Notes: a model not told the origin generated them from the sequence alone. Positions 33,401 through 45,997 are shown, counted from the first letter of the stretch. The stretch is DNA of 64,000 nt from Zygnema cylindricum (GCA_037447655.1 JBBHKE010001511.1:72106-136105); one strand, 5' to 3'. Made by a program: numbers and translations.

Positions 33401-34821
33401 GCTGTAAAGACTCCTTTTCTAGTGAAGGTATCAAACTCTTTGTCATCCAACACGGACGTAGAGACAAGAATTTTATTTAATTGAGGAATGTAGAGTACAT
33501 CTGAGAAGGTGAGTATAGAAGTCTTTCCCTCCACTAAGACTTTGAAATCTACCGATCCCACTAAATCTCTTGTAACCACTCTCCCATCCCGATACTATAT
33601 CTCAACAGTAGGGATTTTTCTTTGCTTAATAAAGAGATGCTTATCACGACCCATATGCATGGATACACCTGAGTCGATAATCTATCCTTCTTGTGGAGCT
33701 TCCCGAATTGCTCCGAGATCACACTTGTGTTTCCGAGGGATCTTTTTCTCCTCCAGACTCTCGTCAAGAAGAAGCTCCCTATTCTCCTCCTTAGATGACT
33801 CGTCTTCGGTTTCTCCTTTCACTTTTTTGACCACAAGTGCCTTCTTCTTCTCTCGGAAGAACCCCTTCCATGGTTCTCTTTGAGCCTGTGCTCCAACAGC
33901 TTCACATAATTTGCAATGAGGTGTCCCAGCTTTTTGCAAAAATGACAAAGACCCTTTGGAGGCCTTGGTCCTCCAAACTGATCTCTTTCCCCTTTGTACG
34001 GTTTCTTCGGGTCCTTCCCCCATTGGTCCCCTCTTGCAACTAGAGCTTAAATTTTATTTCCTCCTCTTCTAATCTCTATTGTGTTTTCCTGCACAAGTAT
34101 CATCCGGACCACTGTATTCCACTTCTATGAACTATAAATCATTTCTAATACTCGGTACACTATTTTCTCGTACTCGTCTTGTAACTTCATGATGAGAGTG
34201 TTAGCTTTCATCTTCATTGTACTTGTCATCCCGGCTCTTTCCATCTCCATGTACAAACAAGAGAGATCATTACAATAATGTAACATCTTTCCTTCTTTGT
34301 AATTTTAACTCACTAGCTTTTGCTTAGCCATTTGGAGCACTTAAATAGTACCATCTCTATAGATCTCCACCAAACTCACCCACAACTCCTCGGCCTTGTA
34401 AATGTGAAGGTGAGGGGTGGCCAAAGCTTGAGTGAGGTGCCTTAGAATGAATTTCGTGGAAACCATATTTACCTCTTCCCACATTTGAGTATCGTTCTCC
34501 GCGATCTTCACGGCTGCCGCTCCCGGTGCCGTTGCAATAGGAGTGAGGGGTGTCTCCTTCCCTTTCTCATTTTCGGACACACTGCAGTCCCCATCATCTG
34601 CCCGCTTTGCTGAAGCAGTCGCTGCTGCAAGAAACCTTAATCCTCCAAATCCTGGTGGAGTTCCCAAAGGTGGACGTTTCACTTAACCACTAACGATACC
34701 CTAGTATCGTTATTCACACAAAGCCCCCATCATCATGGCTTTCGAATAGATGAACCGAGATCCATTGAAGGTGGGCACTCTAAAGGGTAGGCCCATAATC
34801 TTGCAATTATGTGTCCTCCAT
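30480..34821 (-). pseudogene. Cop4 gag-pol remnant
   Basis: On the minus strand: gag start at 34821 (inside the LTR, soon broken by TAA and a one-base shift in the primer-binding site), Gag body to about 34340, zinc-knuckle region near 33930-33900, protease and integrase from about 33700. Integrase shows WHKRLGHVH, CSGCAQGKAH, HTDIWGP (33579-32938), then RSDNGGEY and a degenerate NSKQNVVAER (32928-32725). Reverse transcriptase is broken by stops but keeps IYVDDLLVL at about 31480. RNase H (31400-30480) has ITWSDASYGDAP and ends MTKPMPSQK. Not functional. Confidence 0.92.
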
Positions 34822-35808
34822 TGAACTACAGAATTCAGGAAGCCTCTAGATAGTTTTTAACTAACCCACTTCAAGCCACAACCACTGCTCCCTAAAAAGG
34901 CAAACCGACAATCTGACTACACCCTTGTGTAGCTTGGACTCCCTTGAGTCTGTAGCAAAAAGAATCACTGAAAACGGCCAACCAGCCGATAAGTTATTAG
35001 GTGGCAAAAATTCCAATTTTTACTTACTCTAAAAGAGAGAGGTGACTGTCTATCCAAAAAATGCTAAGTCCTAACCCCTCTCACAATCCCTATCTACTTC
35101 AGTACCAACCAATCACATAACTAAAAAGTACAGAAAGGTACTACAATCGATGTCATTTCTGTACGGCCTGTGTACGACAAAGCCACTGAGTGGACGCGTG
35201 TCACCCTTCCACTCGTCTGTATGTTCCCCGAAATTCCTGCGACCAAATGTTATCCCTCCAAGTGGCGTCAGGTCACGCCACTTCCATAAACGTCAAGGTG
35301 ACCATTCTGCGATCCCGGCAGTGATAAATGTCGTCCGATTAAATCTGACATTAAATATCGGTCGTCGAAACAAATATCAGATTCATTTGTTTCGTGCAAA
35401 ATGACATCCGCACCGAAACTTTAACTGGTTCTATGTTCCTTTGTTCACATTTCGGTTAATCGCTTTTTAAATCATGTACAAGTTTAAATATGTATCAAAC
35501 CCTATGTAACTTAGCGCACTTCTACGACAAACTCGTTAGAGCTAACGGCTACGCCGTACTCTACTGGTCGGAGGTTCAAGTCCTGCCTAACTCAACCTTT
35601 TGTTGAGAGTGACATAAGTCACTCTTTAGTCATACCTGTTGAACTAAGGCAGCCATGGTTCAACCACCCTCTATATCATTCAGTGACTACAACAAGTATG
35701 GTGGCTAGAGAGAGGAGGTGGAGGCAAGTTGTCCCGCCTTTTTCTTTTTCTTTTTATACTGATATATTTAGACCTAGAAAATACTTTATAAATCTAGTAA
35801 TATTAACT
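34802..35808 (-). repeat. Cop4 5' LTR
   Basis: It is collinear with 29459-30466. The outer base reads T where the 3' LTR has A (aact versus aaca), placing the end at 35808 directly before the GAATG duplication. Confidence 0.92.
35533..35591 (+). other. Antisense tRNA-like segment in Cop4 5' LTR
   Basis: Nearly identical copy of 30193-30251, including GGTTCAAGTCC and the GTTAG/CTAAC end pairing. Confidence 0.65.
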
Positions 35809-37200
35809 GAATGGGCTGCTGGTGTGAAGTTGATGGCATCCCTTGTTGCTCTCGGACAAAGGTTGAAGAGCCGCTCTCGGACTAACTCCTCAGTATTTCC
35901 ACTACACCTCCCATCGGGCGTACGATCGTGGCTCGGTTTTTTTTTTGGCAACCCGCTGCACCAACTCCTTCTTAACCTTCAACTCATAGAGATTGCGAAG
36001 GGCTAAGATTTCCTTGCGACATGGTTGGTTAGGATCTGCCAAAATTTTAGGATCCATGTACATCTCAGCCATATGAGCCTTAGACTCGTATAGCACCCTA
36101 CCTCGAAAGGGTGACCAAGGACCGCTTCCTTATTGGCCAAACCCTTCCTACGTGATTTAGGAGATAACGTCGGTCTCTCAATCTTCTCCCCGGCCCGAAA
36201 CCTGGCAACCACGGTCAACGTAGGGAAGTTCACGCAAGAAAAGATAAGGGGAGGTGGAGGAGAGGGTTGCCTCACTGGTCGTTTTGGAGGAGTCTCAGCT
36301 ATAACAGCCTCAGGCATAATTCCCTTAAGAAACTGCTCTATGTTTAAAGTTGAGGCCAAGGGGACTATTTCCTCGGGCACTTGTGACTCTTCCTCCTGTG
36401 CCACTGTTTCTTGCCACTCCCGCTCTTCCAAACTGACACCTGAAAGATCCGTATCTTGAACTTCTCCTCCTCACTTAACTGACCGGAACAGAGGAGCTAA
36501 CTCCCTTGATGAAAGTACCACACCTTAAGCACCTATCCTCTTTAACCAAAAGGAGCAAGTGGCTTTTTCAATACGGTGCTGATCCACCAAAAGCCCACTA
36601 AATACTACACCCCTGAGCACTCTCAAAAGAATAAAAAAAGGAATGTGGGTCGTCAAATTCGGCCTATAAAAACTCCGAACAAGAACCAAGGACGACGACA
36701 ACCGTGCGCAAATAAATCCCATGCAGAAAAATAGAAACAATAAAAATCGGCTCTTTCATATTAAACAATATCACCTTGCCCCAAAAAATAGAAATAAAGA
36801 TAGAAATCAATGAAAATGGTGAAGCAAGCTCACATACCCCGAAGTGCAACGATGACAAAAATCAAAAGATCAAACCTCTCCCAATTGCCCCGAAGACAAA
36901 TATGATTCTCCCTCACCCCTTACTTTTGCCGTACGGATCCGACCAGACTCTTCTCAATTTCAAATAGCGAAAGTCCAAACCGCCCAAAGAGAGGATAGTG
37001 CCAACCACCCACCCGAGCTAGGATTTCCACAAAAGACAATCCAAAACAAATATGGCAATAGAGTCCACGACACAGTGCAACTGTTCTCCAACAGAAAGAT
37101 TGATTGGATTCTCTGGGGGTTTTCTTAGGAGACACTATTGAAAAAGCAACCTGTCTCCTTCGGCCCCAAGTGCCTTATACAACCAAGGTTTGTCTTACTG
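35809..37200 (-). mobile_element. Gypsy 5' piece with gag-like coding remnants
   Basis: This continues the Gypsy beyond the Cop4 target duplication. On the minus strand 36431-36003 encodes an acidic, Pro-rich segment followed by a basic one (TPPKRPVRQPSPPPP is included), and 36096-35902 in another frame continues with YESKAHMAEMYMDPKILADP and a Lys-rich helix. Upstream frames to about 36858 are hydrophobic and uncertain. I do not recognise a named domain; position at the 5' end suggests the start of gag. The outer boundary and the 5' LTR were not found; about 37200 is a guess. Confidence 0.5.
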
Positions 37201-38600
37201 CAGGTGCCAAAGTCAAAGCAATCCCAAAATCCAATCAGCGGCCAGCAATTGTTATCGTATTGACATAAGACAAAAAAGTCTGTACTATACTCAAGGCAAA
37301 AAGTCGACTGGTTCTAGTTGGATTTGCAGCCAAAGGTCCTTTTATGGTACACTAATGGGCAACAAAGTCCTGAATTGACGTGAACCGCCTAACTTTAACC
37401 CAGCGTCATAAATGCTCTGCCTATCTGTTGGGCCTGAACTAACATCCTACTAACGGCTAACAGTAGAATCTACAAGACAATCCCAAAGGTTACGTCACTT
37501 TCCAATATGTTCCCCTCCGCTAGAGCTACATAGAACAGATGCCATGTCATGGAACCGCCACCGTTGCAACGGACTAACTCTATCGTTCGACCTCCGTTTG
37601 AGGTGAACTAAAGTGGGTTGTGCTCCTAGGTGAAAATACAAGGATATGATTCCATTGGTTGTCTGCCCCTTCCCCGTACGCAGGGGTCCGTACATGGTGG
37701 AATGAGGCCCCAGAAATCTTAGGAGTAGAAATGTGCCTAGAATGCACACGAGCTTGACATCACACCGCCAAACACAATCTCCAAAAATACCACGTGCGTA
37801 AAATTCACACCGGCCAAACAACAAACGTACAATTCATCACACGGAATAAACTACGTAGTCTTCCGAAGCATCATTGCTTTTCGTACACGAACTAAAAGAA
37901 CGTATGCGAACGTCAACCAAAAAACTCCACGACAAAGTGAAAGGATCTCGATCGTATAAATGTACGACGCAACCCAAAAACAAATATCCACATCGAACCG
38001 AAATAGCATTGTGCGTCGCGAAGCGAAACATTCTCAATTCTTAGGGACGCGCGATTCTCCAAATGAAATGTCACAGTACCGCGACCTCCAACGATTCGCA
38101 AGTACCAAAGTATAATAAGACGCGGCGCGTGAAACACGCGCTAACAACGTACTACGAAAGAGTACAACTCCAGAACAAAGACCACTACGATCACCACGAC
38201 ACAAAACTTATAGTGACCTTAACCCTCCGTACAAACACTTAAATAAGACGGGACACAAAATACACCGACGCACGAAATCAACATTTAAATCAAGCTTATT
38301 ATAATTGCTAAATTGACAACCGACGCAAAGATAAATCCCACAATGAAAAACCTAATAGGACCCATGAATGAAAGTGGAGGTCTGAGACCCCCGCAATTTT
38401 TTTTCCGTACATGCGCGTGACGGGCACAGAGAAAAATAGTGAGTACTCTCTCTCGTCCAAAAATTTTCCCATTCGTGTGGCGCGTGCGTGTTTCATTTTT
38501 CATTCGCTCTTTGGGCGGTACTTTAACTAGAAATATCCCCTCGAGGTAATTTTTGATGAAGTTTTTTTATGGTCTGGATTCTCTTGCCCGAGGGTCGAAA
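37201..38600. other. Unassigned region, possible LTR
   Basis: No gene was seen. The base style changes to scattered cgtac/tacgcg motifs, as in the family E LTRs and the hAT-like elements. It could hold the Gypsy 5' LTR, but no matching copy exists in the window, so this cannot be shown. Confidence 0.3.
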
Positions 38601-40666
38601 AGAGTAAAACGCCAAAATGCATTCTCATGACGACAAACATGTAGTACATTCAAAGTATAGAATTGACGTTCACTGTGTTGTTTTGGAACATTGTGGAATA
38701 TTGTACTGGTATAGAAAGATTGTTTTGACAGGAGGATGCTTTACAGATGCTCAACAAGTTGTTTTATTAATGAGAGGATTACCAAGTGATTCTAGAGATG
38801 CATAAAAAAGAATAGCTCAAATTGATAAAAGGGATTGGAACATAAGCCAAGCAATCGGCATAGTGTTAGATGAAGAAGATTGGATAATGTGTTTTGAGAG
38901 GAATATGGAGGTTTCTAATTCTTATTTTTAGAAAATTAGAAGTGATAGTGAATCCGAAATGGAGTTAAGAATTGTTTTTACTGTAATGATTTGGGACATA
39001 CCTTCAGGGTATATCTATCATATAAAAGTGCTTGTGTTACAGGAATTTTTAGAGATGGATGGGACAACAACCGATTTCTACCCTCAACAAGGAGGGAACC
39101 AAGTGCTTTCATGAGTGAGAGACAAACCTCAATCGATGACAAAAGGCTTACACCTTTGGTCGACAAATTCGTTTACTTGCCGATTGTTTGTGATTTTTGG
39201 AATATGGTGCAAAAAGACTGGAAAAAATGTTGTCACAAAATATAGTGTGGAGAAAGAAGAGGGTGAAAAAAACTCGGTTTTAGTGACTCTTTCTTGTGAT
39301 AAATTGTTGTGTGAAAATTACTTACAAAGGGATGAGATTCTTGAAGAAATGGGAGTAAAAGGAAGTGAAGTACACTTAAAATTGGATCCAAAATATTCTA
39401 TAGGTAATGAACATACTGAACTGAAAACAAAACTAAAAGAAGGGCCGAGAGAAGATGATAAGATTATTAGAGTAAGGGAGGAGAATGATGAGAGATAAAA
39501 TGGTGGATTGGCACAAAATGGGGAAACACAAATAGAAAATAGAAAGAGAATAGTGTGGTTGAAATGCAAAGGAATCAAAAGGAAAAACTTTAGGATAATA
39601 ACTCTACAGGGGAGTGATAAAACTACGAAAAAGACCAAATTATAGTGAGAAGAATCACACTTTAAAGAGGTAATGGGGAGGCAACCAGTGGAAGAGGTAC
39701 AAATTCTATGTGGAGACTAGAATGTAGTAAGAAAACAAGAAGAAGTTACTGATTAAAGAAGACCAGTAGGAGAAGAAACCAACTCCAAAGGCGACCACAC
39801 AAAATACCGGAAAAGCCATTTTTTAGCCAAACACATTCCATGGGAAAAATAATTGTTTAAACGGGAGAAAAGTTAGAGCGGCTAGTATGGTGACTAAAAG
39901 TTTGACAAAGTTTTAGATTTGCCAATGTAAGAATGCTTAAAAATTGACAAATACAAAACTTAGGAGGAGTGTTGTTTTTGTAAAATTTTGGATGTTTAGT
40001 AGTTGAGATTGTGAGAGGGAATCTCCAACTTTGAATATTTTTCTAAGTCCTTCCTTTTTGTATGTACCTACATTAGAGTAGAAAGATCTACAGACGGAGT
40101 GAAGTACTGAGTCTAAAGCTTTAGGGGAGTGTTGAGTTTGAAAGCTTTCATCCTCAATAGATGAGGCTGTGAGGGGAGTTTTTAGGACTTAGAATATTTT
40201 TGGTCTAAGTCCTTGTAATACTTACCTTAATTAGTCTGAGAGTTGCCTTAGTACAGAAAAGTGTATTGTACTTCTACAGGGACACACGTCGGCATATGAG
40301 GACTGTGAAGGTATTTCGGAATGTCACCGACGCTCACATACACGTGTCGAATATCGAACGAGCAGACTCACAAAGTTGGACGAAAGAAGTCTGAACCGGA
40401 CATCCGGTAAAAGTACTGTACGAAATTCAATATGGAAAATTGATTCGAAAATTTAATCGGAAAATGAAAAATATATTATGAATTTTGAAATTTTGAAGGT
40501 ATGTGGAGGTAGCGGAAGCATTGGTGGAACAAGGGGGAACTTGGTTGAAGGCAGTCTACGGGTTTAATTGGAAGAGGCAGATGGAAGAAACGTATAACAG
40601 CTGATGGCATGTGTGACAGCTAGTTACGTGGCTCCATGTATGCACAAAACTAAATTTTCAGGGGAG
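38601..40666 (+). mobile_element. Retroelement E: degenerate gag-like region and 3' end
   Basis: Around 38720-38930 a copia-Gag-like body can be read (QQVVLLMRGLPSDSRDA, then a stop, then IDKRDWNISQAI). At 38979-39020 a half zinc knuckle follows (YCNDLGHTFR). A charged frame of unknown nature occupies 39115-39498. Near the end are three purine tracts each followed by TGTT (see separate entry), and the last leads into an LTR at 40667. No integrase or reverse transcriptase was found, so this is either non-autonomous or heavily deleted. No 5' LTR was identified. Confidence 0.5.
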
Positions 40667-40676
40667 TGTTATTTGG
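39962..40676 (+). repeat. Three successive polypurine/LTR-start motifs
   Basis: taggaggag|TGTTG at 39970, ttaggggag|TGTTG at 40130 and tcaggggag|TGTTA at 40667. After the first and second, the following 100 bp are similar to each other (blocks gaatattttt, ctaagtcctt, tacctacatt/tacttacctt). This suggests LTR-start fragments of related elements placed in series. Confidence 0.55.
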
Positions 40677-41200
40677 GAAAAGTTAGTTTCGTGCGTACGC
40701 GAAGTTTCATGCGTACGCGAGGTTTCGTGCGTACTCGACGCAAATTTACTTTGTAAGTAGTCACAAAATGTAGCGTGGAGGTTTACATGGTTTCATTGAT
40801 TGGGGGAGTAAATGTACGGATAAATTAAAGCGACATAAGTAACAAATTGAGTGGCGTCGAATGCGATGGGAAATGGGCAGTGGATCGCGAAGCGATCCGA
40901 TGTGAAAATTTGGAGTGTTTAAAGTGACGCCCGCCGTACGAAACATATTTGCGACAGCCACATTTATTGCAAAGGAAGCGGTTTCGATACGGAAAAGTTT
41001 GGGATGGTACAGTATCACTTCGACAAAGTGGTTCATTATAAATTTGAAGTGCGGACGGCGTCCGTCGATATTTTTTTGGGTGCACACTATTTATGATGAT
41101 GTTTTACAAAGTGGACTGTACGTATGTGATGTCGGTTTGATACATGCATTTGTCGTCAAGTGACTAGCAAGTTGACGCTTAGTATGCGGAATTTGCGGAG
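40667..41200 (+). repeat. Retroelement E 3' LTR (start; end not defined)
   Basis: It begins TGTTATTTGGGAAAAGTTAG directly after a purine tract and is similar to 9142-9700. The end was not located; 41200-42239 has no recognisable gene or repeat apart from a short poly-A at about 41818. Confidence 0.6.
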
Positions 41201-42239
41201 GTGTCAGTGTAAAGATTTGTTTTTTTTACAATTAGTTTATTAGTGGAGATTCATTCATTCTAACATACCTCAAATAATTCGGGTATACTCACATTAATAC
41301 GATTGGTATGCCTCCGTACATTCAGTATTGAACTCTCTGAGTATAACTTGTAAGACTTGAACTATTTTTATTATCACAACTGAGTTTTCAAAGACACGGC
41401 AGACTGTTTTTCTGCATTTTTGACCTGTTAGTGTGACCACTCTGATTATTAGTTTAATGCAAAACTTTGTGAATATATTCTATAATCTAGAAATTATATG
41501 TGTGTGTAGTTTCAGTCTGTTTTGTTGTTTCAGTAGAATTCTGTGAGAGTCTACCTAGTTAGTTTGGTAAGCTAACAAATATTGTTGGGAAACTCTGCCG
41601 CTCATATCTTTTGGATGCCTTGGTGGATTTGGCTGTAACTGTGGGAGTTCACAGTATCTAGAATATACTGCATGCTGGTGAAGTTTCAATTGTTTGTAAT
41701 TATTGTGGAGTAATCTATGTTGTCTGAAACACAGTTGGTTTTGGGGGTAGTCTGTGGTGCTTCCGAGAGTAATCTATGGCTGAAATAGGCTATGGACAAC
41801 ACACTGTACTTTGTTAAAAAAAAAAATCTCCTACGGCTGAAGTTTTTCTCAAAGTTCCCTGAATTTTAGGGCAAAATGACAAAGAAAAGTCGATACTTTA
41901 ATACATGGGGACACCCCCTCAGTCGTACATGTAAAGTCAATTCTTGTAACTTTGACGCGTCTTAAGAACTAATTGCCAAGGTTTTACACGCGCCCACATA
42001 ACCAAGGGGATAAAATATTTTGGGTCTCAATTATTGATTTATTATCGCTCGTTGAAAATAAAAGTCTGGACAAAAATGCTACAACCACGTTGAACCCTGC
42101 GAATCCAAAATTGCAAATGTGTGTTAATTCTTAAGGCTCCACGTCGCTGCCAATTTTCGTATTTTCTTTCACATTCGACAAAAATTTTAAACACAAATTT
42201 TTTAATTTTGCAAGTATTACAACTAGATAATATTTCATC
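41201..42239. other. Unassigned AT-rich stretch
   Basis: I see no gene. It may be the remainder (R/U5) of the family E LTR. A run of A lies at about 41817-41826. Confidence 0.3.
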
Positions 42240-42242
42240 TAA

Positions 42243-43008
42243 GGGTGAACCTCCATCAGGCGAAAAGTGAGGTTCATTACTGGAAAAAATGTATTTTCGT
42301 ACAGATCCAGCTCATTTTCGTACTTGACCGTACTCTAATTTTTTTTTTATATATAAAGCATGTTTATTCGATATTCGTTAAGATTCTCCAAGCTTTTTGG
42401 CGAAAACTTCCACCTCCGATTTTGAATTTTCGACACAAACGCCCCTTCTATCCAGTTTCTAGCGAGTCTCCTCAACTGTCATCGCGAGGAGACTTGCCAG
42501 GTACTGGACGTGTCTATTGGTCCACTTGGAAACAAAAAGGTATCATCCACGAAAAACGAGCAATGACGATCTCACAATTAGCAAAGGCCATGTGCCTTCG
42601 TACAGGGCGGATTCGACAGCAACCAAAAAATCTTTGTTGCAGGATATCTCTTTGACAACTCTTTCCCTTCGTGGAAAGGACTTTGCGTACAAAACATAAT
42701 GGCAAACGATAAAAGTACAAATTTTTATTTTGAAAATGATTTCGAAACGGTTTGGTATAACGAAATGACAAGATCGTACAAATTGTACATTTGCATAGCC
42801 GTGCTAGATATTTAAATCTGCGTTCGTCCGTACATGCACAATTCAGATTTTGTGTTTTTTGAATCTTTTAACATTCGCGGCCAGCTGAACAAGATCCGGC
42901 GTACCAATTAGTTCCTCGCTGGCACAATTAGATGGAGAAGTGAATCAAATATTACTGCCAGTAAACGTGTCCAAACGATTATTGGGAACGCCTGATAGAG
43001 GTTCACCC
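42243..43008 (+). mobile_element. Element A1: inverted-repeat transposon, TAA target duplication
   Basis: Ends are GGGTGAACCTCCATCAGGCG and, inverted, CGCCTGATAGAGGTTCACCC, flanked by TAA on both sides (42240-42242, 43009-43011). The GGG start and 3-bp TNA duplication are typical of PIF/Harbinger-type elements, which is the likely class. It is about 766 bp with no transposase frame; it is a non-autonomous element. Its interior repeats in A2. Confidence 0.85.
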
Positions 43009-43011
43009 TAA

Positions 43012-44329
43012 GGGTGAACCATAGTTCAAAAGTAGGCGTTTTTATGGTAGGCCATTGGTAGGCGCACAAAACTTGGCACAAAACTCGCGTAGAGTAGGCA
43101 TACTGTATGTGTGTGCGTTTGTGCATACTCTTGTACGAATGTACGAATCTGACGTATGATCAAAGTACAGCGCACGTCGCGGGACGAAATTTTTCAGGGA
43201 ACTGACACGACGTAGGATGAGTTGTGTTATGGGCTTTTCGTGTGATCTTCTTAGATCGCAACTTTGATCAGCAATCGTCCGATCGTCCAAATCTGGCGGT
43301 TAAAATAAAAAATACCTCAAAACTGACAGAAAAAAATAATTGTCCGAATGTTTTTCAAAATTTAGACATGACGTTTAATTCTCTATCGATCGATGTGCAA
43401 CTCAACCCTGTTACTATTTTTTTTCATTTTGCTACCAATACAACACGGATCTTAAGGTCATACTGTATGTTTTACATACAATAGGCATATTGTATGGGCC
43501 TGTTTTCACCTACTTTTGAACTATGGGGTGAACCTCCATCAGGCGAAAAGTGAGGTTCATTACTGGAAAAAGTGTATTTTCGTACATGTCCAGGTCATTT
43601 TCGTACCTGACGGTACTGTATTTTTTTTATATATATAAAACATGTTCACTGGAGATTCGTTAAGATTCTTGAAGCTTTTTGGCGAAAATTTCCACCGTAA
43701 GATTTTGAATTTTCGACGCAAATGCCCCTTCTATCCAGTTTCTGGGAAGTCTCCTTAACTGTCCTCGGGAGGAGATTTGCCAGGTACTGGACGTGTCTAT
43801 TGGTCCACTCGGAAACAAAAATGTATCATCTACGGCGGACGAGCAATGAGGACCTCACAATTAGCAAAGGCCACGTGCCTTCGTACAGGGCGGATTCGAG
43901 AGGGACGAAAAAATCTTTGTTGCGATATATCTCTCTGATGAATCTTTCCCTTCGTGGAAAGGACTTTGCGTACAAAACATAATGGCAAACGATAAAAGTA
44001 CAAATTTTTATTTTGAAAAGGGTTTCGAAACGATTTGGTACAACGAAATGACAAGATCGCACAAATTGTACATTCACTTAGCGCTGCTAGATATTTAAAT
44101 CTGCGTTCGTCCCTACATGCATCGTTCAAACTTTGTGCTTTTCTAATCTTTTAATATTCTCGGTCGGCTGAACAAAATCCGGCGTTGTTCCAATCGCAAT
44201 CCAACACGTCAACAATTGGTGCCTCGCTGACACAACCTGATGGAGAAGTCTGATGGCGAAGTGATACAAATATTACTGCCAGTAAACATGTCCGTACGAT
44301 TACTGGGAACGCTTGATGGAAGTTCACCT
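43012..44329 (+). mobile_element. Element A2: second copy of A, interrupted by B1
   Basis: The first 8 bases (GGGTGAAC, 43012-43019) directly follow the TAA after A1. The element resumes at 43526 after B1 and ends GTTCACCT at 44329, followed by TAA (44330-44332). Its interior matches A1 over its length, for example gccatgtgccttcgtac versus gccacgtgccttcgtac. A1 and A2 thus lie in direct tandem sharing one TAA. Confidence 0.83.
43020..43525 (-). mobile_element. Element B1: hAT-like non-autonomous element inside A2
   Basis: Ends CATAGTTCAAAAGTAGG and, inverted, CCTACTTTTGAACTATG. The 8-bp duplication GGGTGAAC lies on both sides (43012-43019 and 43526-43533). It is a 506-bp, reverse-oriented, deleted relative of B2. 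No transposase frame. Confidence 0.85.
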
Positions 44330-44436
44330 TAACACTTGCGTTGTGGTCGAAAATGATTATATTTGTCTTTTTCCCCTTTTTTCTAAAGTGTACGAAAAGT
44401 ATGAGAGTAATGTACGAAGTCGTGTGTCGTTTAAAT

Positions 44437-45588
44437 CATAGTTCAAAAGTAGGTGACAGTACACCCATAAAATATGCCTATTGTACGTAAATTTTACAAT
44501 ACTACATTAAGACCCATATTGTATTGGCCGCAAAACATAGTTATTCAAAACGTATTTTACGCACGTTTCGAACGCGCGTACAATAGGTAGAAGCTGGAGA
44601 GGTCTATTTGAAAAAAACGTTAATGAATTTTTTTCCGTACAAATCCGTACATTTTTAAAAAATTGAATTGAACATGTACCGCATTTTGTGATTTTTCTGT
44701 GATTTTTCGCGTTCAGCTGTTCAAGTAATAATGGCGGCTTCTTTTCAAAATTTGAAGAAGACGCCCGTACAAAATTTGAACTCACCGTGCTCTAATAGTG
44801 TGACGCCGCAACGTCTCTTTTTGGAAATATTTGTAGACGTCACATTATTTTCCCGTACAATCCATGTACATTCTGTTCGGTTTACTGAACAGAAAGTACG
44901 AATACGTGCATCGAATTTTTTTTGTAAACTACCGTACAGTTACCGTAAAAAATCTAACAGTTACAGTATTTTGTTTATTAGCTTCCGTAAAATTTCAGTT
45001 TCAGTTTACAGTAGACGTTTTTTTGCTTATATTTCAAAAGTCACGTACAATACGTAGAAACTGGAAAAAATGGAAAAAACCAGTGTATTGAACAACTAGG
45101 CCGCAAAATGAAATAAAATAGTAACAGGGTTGAGTTGCACATGGTTCGATAGAGAATAAAACGTCATGTCTAAATTTGAAAAAAAAAACGGGCAAAAAAA
45201 TCTCTTTTTGTGAGTTTTGAGCGACTTTTTTTTATACCGTCAGATTTGGACGATCTGACGGTCGTTTATGAAAGTAACGATGTAAGAAGATCACATGAAA
45301 ATCCCATACCACAACTTACGACAGGACTCTCGTCAGATTCGTCCGCGGGTTTTTTTCTTTTTCCCGGTTTTTTTTCCCGCATAATGTCATCCTACGTCGT
45401 GTCAGTTCGCTAAAAAATTTCGTTCGGCGGCGTGCGCTGTACTATGAACATACGTCAGACTCGTACGGTCGTACAGGGTTGTGCACAGCACACACACACA
45501 TACAGTGTGCCTATGTTGCGCGAGTATTGTGCCAAGCTTTGTGCGCTTACCAAAGGCCTACCATAAAAACGCCTACTTTTGAACTATG
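44437..45588 (+). mobile_element. Element B2: hAT-like non-autonomous element
   Basis: Same ends as B1 (CATAGTTCAAAAGTAGG). Flanks GTTTAAAT (44429-44436) and GTGTAAAT (45589-45596) match at 7 of 8 bases. It is 1152 bp; its outer 300 bp on each side match B1 in reverse, and its middle contains extra sequence shared with C2 (cttcttc...gaagccgccat). The small frames in it are not convincing genes. Confidence 0.83.
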
Positions 45589-45997
45589 GTGTAAATTGTT
45601 AAAAAGATTTCGGTTGATATAGCAGATTCCCCTCGTTCGATATTTTTGTTTTCCCAGACAGAAGACAGAAAGAGAAGAAAGAAAGAAGACCTATATGCTA
45701 CAGCCTGCAGTCCTGCAGCACGGTATACGCCTATACTGTCAATCGTAATGATTGTCAAGAATTGCTCGGGGTTTATTTTACTGCTATAAATGTCGCTGAC
45801 CAAAAAAATGAGAAGTCTACAATAAACCGTTGTTGAAGTGCTTTGTACATGGTAGCCTGTGTATTTGACTCTTCTTGACGAAAGTTTTCCTGGAAATTTC
45901 GGTGTAGTTTATCGGCGTTCCTACGCTAATACTGATTCACTTGTAGTGCTGTAGTTTCGTATTCTTTCTACGTTTCCACTTTTGCCGCTTTCCTCCT

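Larger units (their letters stand above)
29459..35808 (-). mobile_element. Cop4: Ty1/copia retrotransposon inserted into the Gypsy (minus strand)
   Basis: LTRs at 34802-35808 (5') and 29459-30466 (3') with a perfect 5-bp target duplication GAATG (29454-29458 and 35809-35813). It is about 6.35 kb, full length. The primer-binding site region (34801-34787, minus strand) reads AGATTATGGGCCTACC, a worn form of the site in the other copias. Same family as Cop0. The polypurine tract on the minus strand is AAAATAAGGGGAG, just before the 3' LTR. Confidence 0.96.
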
